64,000 nt of DNA from Leifsonia sp. SCN 70-46 (lineage in GTDB: Bacteria; Actinomycetota; Actinomycetes; Actinomycetales; Microbacteriaceae): the NCBI GenBank assembly GCA_001725325.1, contig MEFY01000002.1, positions 2,297,559-2,361,558 of the forward strand. Direction: 5' to 3'. A model generated the notes under the pieces. It was not told where the DNA came from. It ran no database searches and was given only the letters and a program-made list of their open reading frames with translations. Positions 1 to 13,242 of this stretch are shown here, piece by piece. How positions within the stretch are numbered: position 1 is the first letter of the stretch; the number at the start of each line of letters is the position of its first letter. Position numbers and translations under genes: made by a program.

Positions 1-2
1 GC

Positions 3-752
3 GGCGACTTCGTCGCGCGGTCGCAGGCGCTCTCCGACATCCAGGAGGCTCTCGGCATGGACGAGGCGCCCCTGCGCATGGAGTGCTACGACGTGTCGCA
101 CCTGAGCGGCACCAACATCGTCGCCTCGATGGTCGTCTTCGAAGACGGCCTGCCGCGCAAAGACCAGTACCGCCGCTTCAGCATCCCCGAGTCGACGGAC
201 GACACCGAGTCGATCCACCAGGTGCTCACGCGCCGGCTCGCGTACCTGCGCGAGGAGCCCGCCCTCGCGGCCGTCGTCGACGACCCTGGCCAGGCCGACG
301 AGAAGCGCCGCAAGAAGTTCGCCTACCCGCCGCAGCTGCTCATCGTCGACGGCGGGCAGCCGCAGGTCGCGGCGGCGAAGCGCGCGCTCGACGAGGCCGG
401 GGTCACGGGCATCCAGCTCGCGGGGATCGCGAAGCGCCTCGAGGAGATCTGGCTGCCGGACTCCGACTTCCCGGTCATCCTGCCCCGCAACAGCGACGCG
501 CTATTCCTCATCCAGCGTCTGCGCGACGAGGCGCACAGGTTCGCGATCAGCTACCAGCGGCAGAAGCGCAAGAACGACATCCAGTCGGTGCTCGGCGAGA
601 TCCCCGGCCTCGGGCCGTCGCGCGTGCGCGAGCTGCTCAAGCACTTCGGCTCGGTCGCGCGCCTGCGCGGCGCGGACGCGGAGGCCGTCGCCGAGGTGCG
701 GGGGATAGGCCCGCAGCTGGCCAGGGTCATCGTCGAGCGCATCCGGCAGTAG
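3..752 (+). CDS. uvrC: Excinuclease ABC subunit C, C-terminal part (5' truncated by window)
   Basis: Open frame runs in from the window edge; [34 protein letters not shown] and C-terminal (HhH)2 '[25 protein letters not shown]' are UvrC hallmarks; followed by rapZ-whiA as usual in actinobacteria. Confidence 0.96.
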   Translation, partial: GDFVARSQALSDIQEALGMDEAPLRMECYDVSHLSGTNIVASMVVFEDGLPRKDQYRRFSIPESTDDTESIHQVLTRRLAYLREEPALAAVVDDPGQADEKRRKKFAYPPQLLIVDGGQPQVAAAKRALDEAGVTGIQLAGIAKRLEEIWLPDSDFPVILPRNSDALFLIQRLRDEAHRFAISYQRQKRKNDIQSVLGEIPGLGPSRVRELLKHFGSVARLRGADAEAVAEVRGIGPQLARVIVERIRQ

Positions 753-776
753 CCGCCGCCCGGTAGTCTTGGGGGG

Positions 777-1652
777 ATGACCACCGAGACCCCGCAGCAG
801 GAGATGCTCATCGTCACCGGCATGTCCGGTGCCGGGCGCTCCACGGTGGGCAACGCGCTTGAGGACCTCGGCTGGTACGTCGTCGACAACCTGCCGCCGC
901 AGATGCTCGGCCCGCTCGTCGAGCTCGCGCAGCACGCCGGCAACTCGCTCCCGCGCATCGCCGCGGTGGTCGACGTGCGCGGCGGGGCCCTCTTCCAGGA
1001 CGTGCAGGCGAGCATCGACGCGCTGCGCGACTCCATAGTGCTGCGGCTGCTGTTCCTCGAGGCCACCGACGCCACGCTCGTGCGCCGCTTCGAGAACGTG
1101 CGCCGGCCGCATCCCCTGCAGGGCAACGGCACGACCCTCGACGGCATCGTCGCCGAGCGCGAGCGCCTCGCCGAGATCCGCGCGGCCGCCGACATCGTCG
1201 TCGACACGACCGACCTCAACATCCACCAGCTCGCGACCGACATCCGTGAGCAGTTCTCCACCGACGACGACGCGGGACTGCGCGTGACGATCGAGAGCTT
1301 CGGCTACAAGTACGGGCTGCCCGCCGACGCCGACCTCGTCGCCGACTGCCGGTTCTTGCCGAACCCGTTCTGGAACCCCGATCTCAAGGCGCTCAACGGG
1401 CTCGACGCGCCCGTGCGCGACTTCGTGCTCTCCCGCGAGGGCGCGCGCGAGTTCGTGGCCGACTACGCCCACGCCATGGAGCCCGTGTTCGCGGGCTTCC
1501 AGCGCGAGAACAAGCGCCACGCCACCATCGCGATCGGCTGCACGGGCGGCAAGCACCGCTCCGTCGCGATCGCCGAGGAGCTCGCCACGAGGCTCGGCTC
1601 CCTCCCGGGCGTGGTCGTGAACGTGAAGCACCGCGACCTGGGTCGCGAATAG
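777..1652 (+). CDS. rapZ: RapZ/YvcJ-family nucleotide-binding protein (RNase adapter family)
   Basis: P-loop [28 protein letters not shown]-terminal [19 protein letters not shown]; position between uvrC and whiA. Confidence 0.95.
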   Translation: MTTETPQQEMLIVTGMSGAGRSTVGNALEDLGWYVVDNLPPQMLGPLVELAQHAGNSLPRIAAVVDVRGGALFQDVQASIDALRDSIVLRLLFLEATDATLVRRFENVRRPHPLQGNGTTLDGIVAERERLAEIRAAADIVVDTTDLNIHQLATDIREQFSTDDDAGLRVTIESFGYKYGLPADADLVADCRFLPNPFWNPDLKALNGLDAPVRDFVLSREGAREFVADYAHAMEPVFAGFQRENKRHATIAIGCTGGKHRSVAIAEELATRLGSLPGVVVNVKHRDLGRE

Positions 1653-1693
1653 CCGGCGACGGCACCACAGACAGACGAGAAGGAGGACCGCGC

Positions 1694-2671
1694 GTGGCAC
1701 TCACCGCCGAGGTCAAGGACGAGCTGGCGAGCATCCAGTCGGGCAAGACGACGCTGCGTGCGGCGGAGCTCGCGACGATCCTGAGGTTCTCGGGCGGCCT
1801 GCACGTCATCTCGGGGCGCATCGCCGTCGAGTCGGAGGTCGACACCGAGCAGCTCGCCCGCCGCGTGCGCAAGGACATCGCCGAGCTGTACGGCGTGCGT
1901 GCCGACGTCTCGGTCATCTCCGCGTCGGGCGTGCGCCGCACCCCGCACTACCTCGTGCGCGTGCTCGACGGCGGCGAGACCCTCGCGCGGCAGACGGGGC
2001 TGCTGGATGCCCGCCGCCGCCCGATCCGCGGCCTGCCCAACCGCCTCACGACGGGCAACCGCGACGACCTCGCGGCGGTGTGGCGCGGAGCGTTCCTCGC
2101 CGCGGGAACCCTCACCGACCCCGGCCGCTCGGCGGCCCTCGAGATCACGTGCCCCGGCAACGAGGCCGCCATGGCCCTCGTGGGTGCTGCGGGCCGCCTC
2201 AAGATCGCCGCGAAGGCGCGCGAGGTGCGCGGCGTGCACCGCGTCGTCGTGCGCGACGGCGAGGCTATCGGCGCCATGCTCGTGCTCATGGGCGCCGAGC
2301 GCAGCGTCGAGGCGTGGAACGAGATGCGCCAGCGCCGCGAGGTGCGCGCCACGGCCAACCGCCTCGTGAACTTCGACGACGCCAACCTGCGGCGCTCGGC
2401 CCAGGCCGCGGTCGCGGCGTGCGCGCGTGTCGAGCGCGCCCTCGAGATCCTCGAGGGCGACGTTCCCAAGCACCTGCAGTACGCGGGCGAGCTGCGCCTG
2501 CGCTTCCGCGACTCGAGCCTCGACGAGCTCGGCCACCACGCCGACCCGCCCATGACGAAGGACGCCGTCGCGGGCCGCATCCGCCGCCTCCTCGCGATGG
2601 CCGACAAGCGAGCATCCGACCTCGGCATCCCCGGCACGGACGCGAATCTTCCCCCCGACCTCGACGAATAG
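1694..2671 (+). CDS. whiA: DNA-binding protein WhiA
   Basis: WhiA-like N-terminal LAGLIDADG-like fold and C-terminal '[27 protein letters not shown]' type HTH; synteny. Confidence 0.95.
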   Translation: MALTAEVKDELASIQSGKTTLRAAELATILRFSGGLHVISGRIAVESEVDTEQLARRVRKDIAELYGVRADVSVISASGVRRTPHYLVRVLDGGETLARQTGLLDARRRPIRGLPNRLTTGNRDDLAAVWRGAFLAAGTLTDPGRSAALEITCPGNEAAMALVGAAGRLKIAAKAREVRGVHRVVVRDGEAIGAMLVLMGAERSVEAWNEMRQRREVRATANRLVNFDDANLRRSAQAAVAACARVERALEILEGDVPKHLQYAGELRLRFRDSSLDELGHHADPPMTKDAVAGRIRRLLAMADKRASDLGIPGTDANLPPDLDE

Positions 2672-2738
2672 GAAGCATCCGAGGGCCCCGGGGGTTGCAG
2701 TCATAGACTGGAAAAGTCACTAGAAGCTAGGAGAAACG

Positions 2739-4503
<1,765 letters not shown>

Positions 4504-4505
4504 CG

Positions 4506-5723
4506 ATGGCACTCCGCACCCTCGAGTCGCTCGGCGACCTGCGGGGCAAGCGGGTCGTCGTGCGCTGTGACCTGAACGTCCCCCTGAAGGACGGCCAGAT
4601 CACGGACGACGGGCGCGTCCGCGCGTCCCTGCCGACCCTCAACGCCCTCATCCACGCCGGCGCCCGCGTCGTCGTCGTCTCCCACCTCGGCCGCCCGGAC
4701 GGCGAGCCCGACAGCAAATACAGCCTCGCGCCCGTCGCGCAGCGCCTGTCGGAGCTGCTCGGCAAGCCCGTCGTCTTCGCGACCGACACCGTGGGGTCGG
4801 CGGCGAAGGATGCCGTGGCCGGGCTCGAGGACGGCGATGTCGCCCTGCTCGAGAACCTGCGGTTCAACGCCCACGAGACGGCCAAGGACGACGCCGAGCG
4901 CGCCGACTTCGCGGCCAAGCTCGCGGCGTTCGGCGACGCGTTCGTCTCGGACGGGTTCGGAGTCGTGCACCGCAAGCAGGCGAGCGTCTACGAGCTCGCC
5001 GAGCAGCTGCCGAGCGCGGCCGGGCTCCTCATCGAGCAGGAGCTCGGCGTGCTCGAGCGCCTGACCGTGAACCCCGAGAAGCCGTACACCGTCGTGCTCG
5101 GCGGCTCGAAGGTCTCCGACAAGCTGAGCGTCATCGACGCCCTGCTGCCCAAGGTCGACACGCTCCTCGTGGGCGGCGGCATGCTCTTCACGTTCCTGTA
5201 CGCGCTCGGCCACAAGGTGGGCGCCAGCCTCCTCGAGGCCGACCAGGTCGAGACCGTCAAGGGCTACCTGGCGAAGGCCGAGGAGCTGGGCGTGGAGATC
5301 GTGCTGCCCACCGACATCGTCGTGGCGTCGAAGTTCGGCGCGGACGCCGAGCACGTCGTCACGGCCGCGGACGCCATCGAGGAGACGCCGTTCGGCGCGT
5401 CGGGCCTCGGCCTCGACATCGGCCCCGAGACGGCGCGTGCGTTCGCGACGGCGATCGACGCCTCGGCGACGGTCTTCTGGAACGGCCCCATGGGCGTCTT
5501 CGAGCTCGCGCCGTTCGCGGCCGGCACGAAGGCGGTCGCCGCAGCCCTCGCGGGCATGAGCGGTTTCGGCGTCGTGGGCGGTGGCGACTCCGCCGCCGCC
5601 GTGCGCGCGCTCGGATTCCCGGACGACGCGTTCGGGCACATTTCTACGGGCGGCGGCGCGAGCCTCGAGTTCCTCGAGGGCAAGCGCCTCCCCGGACTGG
5701 AGGTACTCGGATGGCAGGCGTGA
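4506..5723 (+). CDS. pgk: Phosphoglycerate kinase
   Basis: [38 protein letters not shown] at 4506 just after the gap stop, in frame with the longer ORF 3372..5723. Confidence 0.97.
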   Translation: MALRTLESLGDLRGKRVVVRCDLNVPLKDGQITDDGRVRASLPTLNALIHAGARVVVVSHLGRPDGEPDSKYSLAPVAQRLSELLGKPVVFATDTVGSAAKDAVAGLEDGDVALLENLRFNAHETAKDDAERADFAAKLAAFGDAFVSDGFGVVHRKQASVYELAEQLPSAAGLLIEQELGVLERLTVNPEKPYTVVLGGSKVSDKLSVIDALLPKVDTLLVGGGMLFTFLYALGHKVGASLLEADQVETVKGYLAKAEELGVEIVLPTDIVVASKFGADAEHVVTAADAIEETPFGASGLGLDIGPETARAFATAIDASATVFWNGPMGVFELAPFAAGTKAVAAALAGMSGFGVVGGGDSAAAVRALGFPDDAFGHISTGGGASLEFLEGKRLPGLEVLGWQA

Positions 5724-6508
5724 AGCGCGTTCCCCTCATCGCGGGGAACTGGAAGATGAACCTCGACCACCTGCAGGCGATCGCGACCGTGCAGAAGCTC
5801 GCGTGGACCCTCAAGGACGCGAAGCACGAGTACGGCGCGGCCGGCGCGGAGGTCGCGGTGTTCCCGCCCTTCACCGACCTCCGCTCGGTGCAGACGCTCA
5901 TCTCCGCGGACAAGCTCGACATCGTCTTCGGCGGGCAGGATGTCTCGGAGCACGACTCCGGCGCGTACACGGGCGAGATCTCCGGCGCGTTCCTCAAGGC
6001 CCTCGACTGCAGCTACGTGCTCATCGGGCACTCGGAGCGCCGCCAGTACCACGGCGAGACGGACGAGCTGCTCGGCCGCAAGGTCGCGGCCGCGCTCAAG
6101 CACGGCCTCATCCCCGTGCTGTGCGTGGGCGAGACCGCGGACGACCTCGAGCAGCACGGCCCGAGCGCCGTGCCCGTCGCCCAGCTGCGCGCGGCCCTCG
6201 CCGGCATCACGGGAACCCCCGAGCTCGTCATCGCGTACGAGCCCGTGTGGGCGATCGGCTCCGGCCAGGCCGCGACGCCGGAGCAGGCCGAGCAGGTGGC
6301 CGCGAAGCTCCGCGAGACCCTCGCCGAGCTGCTCGGCGCCGAGGTCGCGGATGCCACGCGCATCCTCTACGGCGGCTCCGTGAAGTCGGGCAACATCGCC
6401 GCGTTCATGCGCGAGCCGAACGTCGACGGCGCCCTCGTCGGCGGCGCGAGCCTCGATGTCGCGGAGTTCGCGAGCATCGCGCGCTTCCAGAAGCACGTCG
6501 GGGTGTAA
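5711..6508 (+). CDS. tpiA: Triosephosphate isomerase
   Basis: [52 protein letters not shown]; overlaps the pgk end by 13 bp. Confidence 0.98.
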   Translation: MAGVKRVPLIAGNWKMNLDHLQAIATVQKLAWTLKDAKHEYGAAGAEVAVFPPFTDLRSVQTLISADKLDIVFGGQDVSEHDSGAYTGEISGAFLKALDCSYVLIGHSERRQYHGETDELLGRKVAAALKHGLIPVLCVGETADDLEQHGPSAVPVAQLRAALAGITGTPELVIAYEPVWAIGSGQAATPEQAEQVAAKLRETLAELLGAEVADATRILYGGSVKSGNIAAFMREPNVDGALVGGASLDVAEFASIARFQKHVGV

Positions 6509-6523
6509 CGGTTTCCGTTACAC
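6503..6523. repeat. Perfect inverted repeat spanning the tpiA stop codon
   Basis: GTGTAACG-GTTTC-CGTTACAC; left arm contains the TAA of tpiA; 30 nt upstream of secG. Confidence 0.7.
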
Positions 6524-6552
6524 TGGCTGAGGCTTTCGAAAGGTAGTTCCCC

Positions 6553-6801
6553 GTGCAAATTCTCCAGGTCATCCTGCAGGTCGTCCTCGGCATCACGAGT
6601 CTCCTGCTGACCCTGCTCATCCTGCTGCACCGTGGACGCGGCGGTGGCCTCTCCGACATGTTCGGCGGCGGCGTCACCTCCAACCTCGGCGCCTCGGGCG
6701 TCGCGGAGCGAAACCTCAACCGCATCACGGTCATCCTCGGTGTCGTCTGGATCAGCAGCATCGTGGTCCTGGGCCTCATCACCAAGTTCGACGGCGCGTA
6801 G
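6553..6801 (+). CDS. secG: Preprotein translocase subunit SecG
   Basis: Small two-TM protein LLILLHRGRGGGLSDMFGGG, downstream of tpiA as usual. Confidence 0.93.
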   Translation: MQILQVILQVVLGITSLLLTLLILLHRGRGGGLSDMFGGGVTSNLGASGVAERNLNRITVILGVVWISSIVVLGLITKFDGA

Positions 6802-6813
6802 GAAAGAGTCCTC

Positions 6814-7173
6814 ATGGCATCAGGCGGCAGTGCAATTCGCGGTTCGCGCGTCGGCGCGGGACCCATGGGCGAGCAGGACCGCGGCTTCCACGCGGAGCGC
6901 ATCCAGGTCTCGTACTGGGACGAGCTCGGCAACGAGACCGTGCGCAACTTCGCTGCCAACCTGCCCGACGAGGAGATCCCCGACATCATCGACTCGCCGT
7001 CGACGGGCCTGCCCGCCGGCCGCGACAAGAACAACCCCCCGTCGGTGACGAAGCTCGAGCCCTACAAGACGCACCTCGCCTACGTGAAGGAGCGTCGCAG
7101 CGAGGAGGAGGCCGCCGGCCTGCTCGAGGAGGCGCTCGAGCAGCTCCGCGCGCGTCGGGGTACCGCTAGCTAG
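6814..7173 (+). CDS. rbpA: RNA polymerase-binding protein RbpA
   Basis: MASGGSAIRGSRVGAGPMGE...RIQVSYWD...LPAGRDKNNPP...KTHLAYVKERRSEEEA matches the actinobacterial RbpA family. Confidence 0.95.
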   Translation: MASGGSAIRGSRVGAGPMGEQDRGFHAERIQVSYWDELGNETVRNFAANLPDEEIPDIIDSPSTGLPAGRDKNNPPSVTKLEPYKTHLAYVKERRSEEEAAGLLEEALEQLRARRGTAS

Positions 7174-7188
7174 CTCGCCGTTCGAACA

Positions 7189-7206
7189 GCGCGCTCCAGG
7201 GCGCGC
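7189..7206. terminator. Possible short bidirectional hairpin between convergent rbpA and pgl
   Basis: GCGCGC-TCCAGG-GCGCGC inverted repeat in the convergent intergenic gap. Confidence 0.4.
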
Positions 7207-7214
7207 GTCCAGAC

Positions 7215-8009
7215 CTACTTGTCGTCCGCGGACGTCCAGAACTGACCGGGGGCGATGAGGTTCTCCGGAACCTCCTGCGCGGCCTCGGCGTCGACGAAGA
7301 ACAGCGTCTTGCGGCGCCCCTCGATGCCCGCGGCCGGCACCTCGTTGATGCTCGCGCCCGCGAGGGTGAGCCCGAGGGCCGAGGCCTTGTCGGCGCCCGC
7401 GACGACGAGCCAGACGCGCGCGGACGAGTTGATCACGGGAAGCGTGAGGCTCAGACGCTCGGGCGGCGGCTTGGGGGAGTTGCGCACGGGGATGACCGTG
7501 AGCTCGCGCTCCCGGATCCCGCTGCGCTCGGGGAACAGCGACGCGATGTGCCCGTCGGGACCGACGCCGAGGAACGTGATGTCGAAGTGCGGCATGCTCG
7601 CGTTCGCGGGCGTGTGCTCGACGAGCTCCCGCGCGTAGGCGACGGCCGCGGCGTCGAGGTCGAGGTCCTCGTCGGACGCCGGGAAGGCGTGCACGCGCGC
7701 GGGGTCGAGCGCGACGTGGTCGAGCAGGGCCGCGCGGGCCTGGGTCTCGTTGCGCTCGGGGTCGCCCTTCGGCAGCCAGCGCTCGTCGCCCCACCACACG
7801 TTGATGCGCGACCAGTCGATGGAGTCGCGCGCGGGGCTGGCGTTGACCGCCTCGAGCACGGCGCTGCCCATTGTGCCGCCCGTGAGCACTATCGTCGCCT
7901 CGTCGAACTCGTCGACGAGGTCGACGACCTTCGTGATGAAGCGCGCCGCAACAGCTGCCGCGAGGGCCGCCTTGTCGGGGTGGACGATGACCCTGCGTTC
8001 GTTGCTCAT
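7215..8009 (-). CDS. pgl: 6-phosphogluconolactonase
   Basis: VVLTGGTMG, WWGDERWLP, FLGVGPDGHIASLFP motifs; pentose-phosphate operon context. Confidence 0.95.
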   Translation of the reverse strand: MSNERRVIVHPDKAALAAAVAARFITKVVDLVDEFDEATIVLTGGTMGSAVLEAVNASPARDSIDWSRINVWWGDERWLPKGDPERNETQARAALLDHVALDPARVHAFPASDEDLDLDAAAVAYARELVEHTPANASMPHFDITFLGVGPDGHIASLFPERSGIRERELTVIPVRNSPKPPPERLSLTLPVINSSARVWLVVAGADKASALGLTLAGASINEVPAAGIEGRRKTLFFVDAEAAQEVPENLIAPGQFWTSADDK

Positions 8010-8014
8010 GGAAC

Positions 8015-8989
8015 CTATGCTTTCGACTTCACCTTCGCCGGCCGCTTGATCCGACCGGGCTTGCCCAGCTTACCCACGCCGTTCACGATGACCTCGCCGA
8101 ACAGGTCGTCGGGGTCGAGACGGCGCAGCTCCTCGGCGAGGCAGTCGCGCAGGCTGCGGCGGGGGAGCGAGATGTCGTGGGTGGGCTGGTTGGGCTGCTT
8201 GAGCTCTGCGATGTTCGCCATCGTGCGCTCGAGCTCGATGGCACCGGAGGCGCGCACGAGCTTGACGCCCTGGATGCCGCTCGAGCCGTGCGACTTGCCC
8301 GACACCCCGAGGGTCACGGGCACCTCGAGCGCCTGCTGCAGCCACGCCGCGAGCAGGACCGTCGAGGGGGAGTCGACGGTGCCGTGCACCTCCACGGCCG
8401 TGACCGGCTCGTAGGGCGGCTGGTCGAGAACCGCGGCGAGCTGCGCACGCCACAGGGTCAGACGGGTCCACGCGAAGTCGCTGTCGCCGGGGCGGTACGA
8501 CGCCGTGATCGTCGCGAGGGCCTTGAGCGGGTTGCCGCTCGCCGCCGCATCCGTGATGCGGCGCTGAGCGATGCGCCCCAGGGGCGACTGCGAGGCGTCC
8601 GAGGGGGCAGCACCCGGCCACCACGTCACGACGGGCGCATCGGGCAGCAGGAGGCCCGTGACGAGGCTCTCCTGGTCGCCTGCCGCGTCGCCGTAGGCCT
8701 TGACCACCACGACCTCGCCGGCGCCGGCGTCGCCGCCCACGCGGATCTGCGCGTCGACGCGGGCCTCGGACTTCTTGCCGTCGGACCCCGTCGAGACGAC
8801 GATGATGCGCATGGGGTGCTCGCGCGAGGCCTCGTTGGCGGCCTCGATGGCCTCCTCCTCCTCGCCGAGCTCCGTCGAGATGATGAGCGTGAGCACGCGC
8901 CCGAGGGCGACGGCACCGCCCTCCTCGCGGATCTTGACGAGCGTCTTCGAGATGGCGCTCGTCGTCGTGTTGGGAAGATCTACGATCAC
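8015..8989 (-). CDS. opcA: Glucose-6-phosphate dehydrogenase assembly protein OpcA
   Basis: VIVDLPNTTTSAISKTLVKIREEGGAVALGRVLTLII; GTG start overlaps the zwf stop (GTGA). Confidence 0.95.
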   Translation of the reverse strand: MIVDLPNTTTSAISKTLVKIREEGGAVALGRVLTLIISTELGEEEEAIEAANEASREHPMRIIVVSTGSDGKKSEARVDAQIRVGGDAGAGEVVVVKAYGDAAGDQESLVTGLLLPDAPVVTWWPGAAPSDASQSPLGRIAQRRITDAAASGNPLKALATITASYRPGDSDFAWTRLTLWRAQLAAVLDQPPYEPVTAVEVHGTVDSPSTVLLAAWLQQALEVPVTLGVSGKSHGSSGIQGVKLVRASGAIELERTMANIAELKQPNQPTHDISLPRRSLRDCLAEELRRLDPDDLFGEVIVNGVGKLGKPGRIKRPAKVKSKA

Positions 8990-10527
8990 GGTCGTCTCCA
9001 GACACGGCCGTCGCGGGCCATGAGTTCGTCTGCGGATGCCGGGCCCCACGTGCCCGGGCGGTACTGCTCCGGCTGGCCCTGGGTCTCCCAGAACTCCTCG
9101 ATCGGGTCGAGGATCTTCCAGCTCAGCTCGACCTCCTCGTGGCGCGGGAAGAGGGGCGGGTCTCCGAGGAGCACGTCGAGGATGAGGCGCTCATAGGCCT
9201 CGGGGCTCGCCTCGGTGAAGGCGTGCCCATAGCCGAAGTCCATCGTCACGTCGCGCACCTGCATGCCCGCTCCCGGCACCTTGGAGCCGAAGCGGATCGT
9301 GACGCCCTCGTCGGGCTGCACGCGGATGACGAGCGCGTTCTGGCCGAGGGCCGAGGTCTGGCTCTCCGCGAACAGGTACTGCGGCGCGCGCTTGAACACG
9401 ACGGCGATCTCCGTCACGCGGCGACCCAGGCGCTTGCCCGTGCGCAGGTAGAACGGCACGCCCGACCAGCGGCGCGTGTTGATGTCGAGGCGCATGGCCG
9501 CGTAGGTCTCGGTGAGCGACTTGGGGTTCATGCCGTCTTCGTCGAGGAAGCCGATGACCTTCTCGCCGCCCTGCCAGCCGCCCGAGTACTGTCCGCGCGC
9601 GGTGTGCTTGCCGAGGTCCTTCGGCAGGCGCACGGCGGAGAGCACCTTCTCCTTCTCGGCGCGCAGGTCGGCGGCGTCGAACGAGACGGGCTCCTCCATG
9701 GCGGTGAGCGCCAGGAGCTGCAGCAGGTGGTTCTGGATGACGTCGCGCGCCGCCCCGATGCCGTCGTAGTAGCCCGCGCGGCCTCCGACGCCGACATCCT
9801 CGGCCATCGTGATCTGCACGTGGTCGACGTAGTTGGCGTTCCAGATGGGCTCGTAGAGCTGGTTGGCGAAGCGGAGCGCCAGGATGTTCTGGACGGTCTC
9901 CTTGCCGAGGTAGTGGTCGATGCGGAACACGCTGTCGGGCGGGAACACCGACTCGACCACCGCGTTGAGCTCGCGCGCGGTCTGCAGGTCGCTGCCGAAG
10001 GGCTTCTCGATGACGACGCGGCTCCACTGGCCGTCGCGCTGCTCCGCGAGGCCAGAGTCGCGCAGGCGCTCGGTGACCTCGGGGAACGACTTCGGCGGGA
10101 TCGACAGGTAGAACGCGTGGTTGCCCATCGTGCCGCGGTCGCGGTCGAGCTCCTCGAGCGTCGCCTTGAGGCGCGTGAACGCCGCCGCGTCGTCGAACTC
10201 GCCCTGCACGAAGCGGATGCCCTGCGCGAGCTGGGTCCACACGTCCTCGTCGAAGGGCGTGCGCGCGTACTGCTTGACGGCGTCGTGCACGACCTGCGCG
10301 AAGTCCTGGTCCTCCCACTCGCGCCGGGCGAAGCCCACGAGCGCGAAGCCGGGCGGCAGCAGCCCGCGGTTGGCGAGGTCGTACACGGCGGGCATGAGCT
10401 TCTTGCGCGAGAGGTCGCCGGTGACGCCGAAGATCACGAGGGCGCTGGGCCCCGCGATGCGGTTCAGGCGACGGTCCGACGGGTCTCTCAGCGGGTTGAA
10501 GTCCGCGGTGATGTCGACGGGCGACAT
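8986..10527 (-). CDS. zwf: Glucose-6-phosphate 1-dehydrogenase
   Basis: VIFGVTGDLSRKKLMPAVYDLANRGLLP; FRIDHYLGKETVQN; the track ORF 8986..12012 over-extends upstream through pgi in another frame. Confidence 0.97.
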   Translation of the reverse strand: MSPVDITADFNPLRDPSDRRLNRIAGPSALVIFGVTGDLSRKKLMPAVYDLANRGLLPPGFALVGFARREWEDQDFAQVVHDAVKQYARTPFDEDVWTQLAQGIRFVQGEFDDAAAFTRLKATLEELDRDRGTMGNHAFYLSIPPKSFPEVTERLRDSGLAEQRDGQWSRVVIEKPFGSDLQTARELNAVVESVFPPDSVFRIDHYLGKETVQNILALRFANQLYEPIWNANYVDHVQITMAEDVGVGGRAGYYDGIGAARDVIQNHLLQLLALTAMEEPVSFDAADLRAEKEKVLSAVRLPKDLGKHTARGQYSGGWQGGEKVIGFLDEDGMNPKSLTETYAAMRLDINTRRWSGVPFYLRTGKRLGRRVTEIAVVFKRAPQYLFAESQTSALGQNALVIRVQPDEGVTIRFGSKVPGAGMQVRDVTMDFGYGHAFTEASPEAYERLILDVLLGDPPLFPRHEEVELSWKILDPIEEFWETQGQPEQYRPGTWGPASADELMARDGRVWRRP

Positions 10528-10538
10528 GGAGCTCCTTG

Positions 10539-12125
10539 CTACTTCAGTGCGTCGATGACGACCGGCAGGGACGCCGCCGGGTTGCGGAGCGTGAGGCTCA
10601 GCACGGGGCGTCCGTGGTCGGCGAGGACGCTCGCGTCGCCCTCGGCCTGCGCACGGATGAGCTGGCCGAAGGTGAAGGGGCGGTCCGGGATCTGCAGGTC
10701 CTCGTCGTCGGCGGTGAGCACCTGGAGGAACACGCCCACAGCGGGCCCGCCCTTGTGGAACTGGCCGGTCGAGTGCAGGAAGCGCGGACCCCAGCCGAAC
10801 GTCACGGGGCGCTTGGCGCGGCGGGCGACCTCGTCGCGCAGGGCCACGAGGCCCGGGTGCGCCACGCGGTCGACATACGCCTGGATCGAGACGTAGCCGT
10901 CCTCCGGCAGCTGCGAGAGCAGCGCGAAGATCGCGCCCTCGAGGTCGGTCGCCTGGGCGACGACGTCCGCGGTGCCACGTACTTCGATGTCGCCCACGAC
11001 GAAGGCCGGCTCCGCGGGCTTCGACGGGTTGTCGATGAGCGCGCGCGTCGCGATCTTCGCCGACTCGACGTCGGGCTGGTCGAACGGGTTGATGCCGAGG
11101 ATGCGTCCGGCCACGGCCGTCGCGTACTCCCAGACGAGGATCTGGCCGCCGAGGCTGCCCGCGATCTCGATCTCGCCGTCCGCGACCTCGCGCGTGTCGT
11201 CCCAGTCGCCGACCAGGCGCACGATCTGCAGGTCGGGCAGGTCCTCGCCGAGCTCGGGGGAGTCGACATCGAGCACGACCGGCAGGATGCCCTTGCCGAG
11301 CTTGCCCGTCGACTCGGCGATGAGCTGCTCGGCCCAGTCGCCGAAGCCCAGGATGTGGGTGCCGTCGGGCACGATGCCGAGCTTGCTCTTGGCGGTCATG
11401 GCTGCGCCGAGCACGAGGCCGGGGTTGGCGGCGTTGTCGACGGCGAGCTCGACCATGACGGCCTCTGCCTCGTCGAGTAGCTCCTCGAGGTCGACGCCCG
11501 CGAGGCCGGACGGCACGAGGCCGAACGCCGTGAGCGCGGAGTAGCGTCCGCCGACCGTCGGGTCGGCGTTGAAGACGCGGTAGCCCGCCGCACGCGCGGA
11601 CACGTCGAGCGGGGAACCCGGGTCGGTGACGATGACGATGCGCTCGAGCGGGTCGATGCCGGCATCCGTGAAGTACTTCTCGTAGATGCGCTTCTGGCTG
11701 TCGGTCTCGACGGTCGAGCCCGACTTCGACGAGATGACGACGGCCGTGGTCGCGAGCCGGTCGCCCAGCGCGGCGAGCACCTGGCCCGGGTCTGTCGAGT
11801 CGAGCACGGTGAGCTCGACGCCGTACGTGCGGGTGATGACCTCCGGGGCGAGGGACGATCCGCCCATGCCGCCCAGCACGAGGTGGTCGACGCCCGCGGC
11901 GCGCAGCTTGTCGCGCAGCGCGTAGATGTCGTCGACCATGGGGCGGCCCACGGCCACCGCCTCGGTCCATCCGAGGCGCTTCGACGACTCCTCCTCGGCG
12001 TCGGGTCCCCACAGCGAGCCGTCGCCCGCCGTGATGCCGCTCGCGACGAGGTCGCTCACGAGCTGCGGGACGATGCGCTCGACGGCCTCGGCTGCGGCGC
12101 CGGAGACCGCGATCTTCACGCTCAC
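10539..12125 (-). CDS. pgi: Glucose-6-phosphate isomerase
   Basis: [33 protein letters not shown] motif, [12 protein letters not shown] start at 12125 overlaps the tal stop. Confidence 0.95.
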   Translation of the reverse strand: MSVKIAVSGAAAEAVERIVPQLVSDLVASGITAGDGSLWGPDAEEESSKRLGWTEAVAVGRPMVDDIYALRDKLRAAGVDHLVLGGMGGSSLAPEVITRTYGVELTVLDSTDPGQVLAALGDRLATTAVVISSKSGSTVETDSQKRIYEKYFTDAGIDPLERIVIVTDPGSPLDVSARAAGYRVFNADPTVGGRYSALTAFGLVPSGLAGVDLEELLDEAEAVMVELAVDNAANPGLVLGAAMTAKSKLGIVPDGTHILGFGDWAEQLIAESTGKLGKGILPVVLDVDSPELGEDLPDLQIVRLVGDWDDTREVADGEIEIAGSLGGQILVWEYATAVAGRILGINPFDQPDVESAKIATRALIDNPSKPAEPAFVVGDIEVRGTADVVAQATDLEGAIFALLSQLPEDGYVSIQAYVDRVAHPGLVALRDEVARRAKRPVTFGWGPRFLHSTGQFHKGGPAVGVFLQVLTADDEDLQIPDRPFTFGQLIRAQAEGDASVLADHGRPVLSLTLRNPAASLPVVIDALK

Positions 12126-13228
12126 TTGGCTGCCTCGAGCGCCGCCGACACGGTGTCGAGCAGCTCGTTCCACGACACGATGAACTTCTCGACGCCCTCC
12201 TTCTCGAGCAGCGCGGTCACCTCGTCGTACGAGATGCCGAGCGCGTCGAGCGCGTCGAGCGTCATGTTCGCGGCCGCGTAGGCGCCCGTGACCTTGTCGC
12301 CCTCGAGACGGGCGTGGTCGAAGGTCGCCTCGAGCGTCTTCTCCGGCATGGTGTTGACGGTCTCGCCGACGGCGAGCTCGGTCACGTAGAGCGTGTCGGG
12401 GAGGTTGGGGTCCTTGACGCCCGTCGACGCCCACAGCGGGCGCTGCTTGTTGGCGCCGGCGGCGAGGAGCACCTGCGCGCGCTCCGAGGAGAACTCCTGC
12501 TCGTAGACCTGGTAGGCGAGGCGCGCGTTCGCGATTCCCGCCTTGCTCTTGAGCGCCTTGGCGTCGTCGGTGCCGATGGCCTCGAGGCGCTTGTCGATCT
12601 CGGTGTCGACGCGCGACACGAAGAACGAGGCGACCGAGTGGATGCCCGAGATGTCGTGCCCGGCGGCCTTCGCCTGCTCGAGGCCCTCGAGGTAGGCGTT
12701 GATGACCGCGCGGTGGCGCTCGAGGCTGAAGATGAGCGTGACGTTGACGCTGATGCCCGCGGCGATCGTCGCTGTGATGGCCTCGAGGCCCTCGACGGTC
12801 GCGGGGATCTTGATCATGGCGTTGGGGCGGTTGACCTTGGCCCACAGCTCCTTCGCCTGCGCGATCGTGCCCGCGGCGTCGTGCGCGAGGCCCGGCTCGA
12901 CCTCGATCGACACGCGGCCGTCCTGGCCGTTCGTGGCGTCGTAGACGGGGCGGAAGATGTCGCTCGCGGCGGCGACGTCGTCGGTGGTGATCTCGAACAC
13001 GGCGTCGCTCACGCTCGTGCCGGCCTTCGCGAGCTCCGCGACCTGGGCGTCGTACGCCTCGCCCTTGGCGAGCGCCGTGGCGAAGATCGTGGGGTTCGTG
13101 GTCACGCCGACGACGTTGCGGTCGCCGATGAGCTGCTTGAGGCTGCCGGAGGCGATGCGCTCACGGGAGAGGTCGTCGAGCCAGATGCTGACGCCCAGGG
13201 CGGAGAGTTGCTCGGTGCTGGTGCTCAT
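12122..13228 (-). CDS. tal: Transaldolase
   Basis: [53 protein letters not shown]. Confidence 0.97.
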   Translation of the reverse strand: MSTSTEQLSALGVSIWLDDLSRERIASGSLKQLIGDRNVVGVTTNPTIFATALAKGEAYDAQVAELAKAGTSVSDAVFEITTDDVAAASDIFRPVYDATNGQDGRVSIEVEPGLAHDAAGTIAQAKELWAKVNRPNAMIKIPATVEGLEAITATIAAGISVNVTLIFSLERHRAVINAYLEGLEQAKAAGHDISGIHSVASFFVSRVDTEIDKRLEAIGTDDAKALKSKAGIANARLAYQVYEQEFSSERAQVLLAAGANKQRPLWASTGVKDPNLPDTLYVTELAVGETVNTMPEKTLEATFDHARLEGDKVTGAYAAANMTLDALDALGISYDEVTALLEKEGVEKFIVSWNELLDTVSAALEAAK

Positions 13229-13242
13229 TGCTGTCTTCTTCC

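Noticed and set aside
8986-12012. 1008-aa minus-strand ORF
   Set aside because: Upstream half is an out-of-frame reading through pgi; only the part from MSPVDITADF (10527) is zwf
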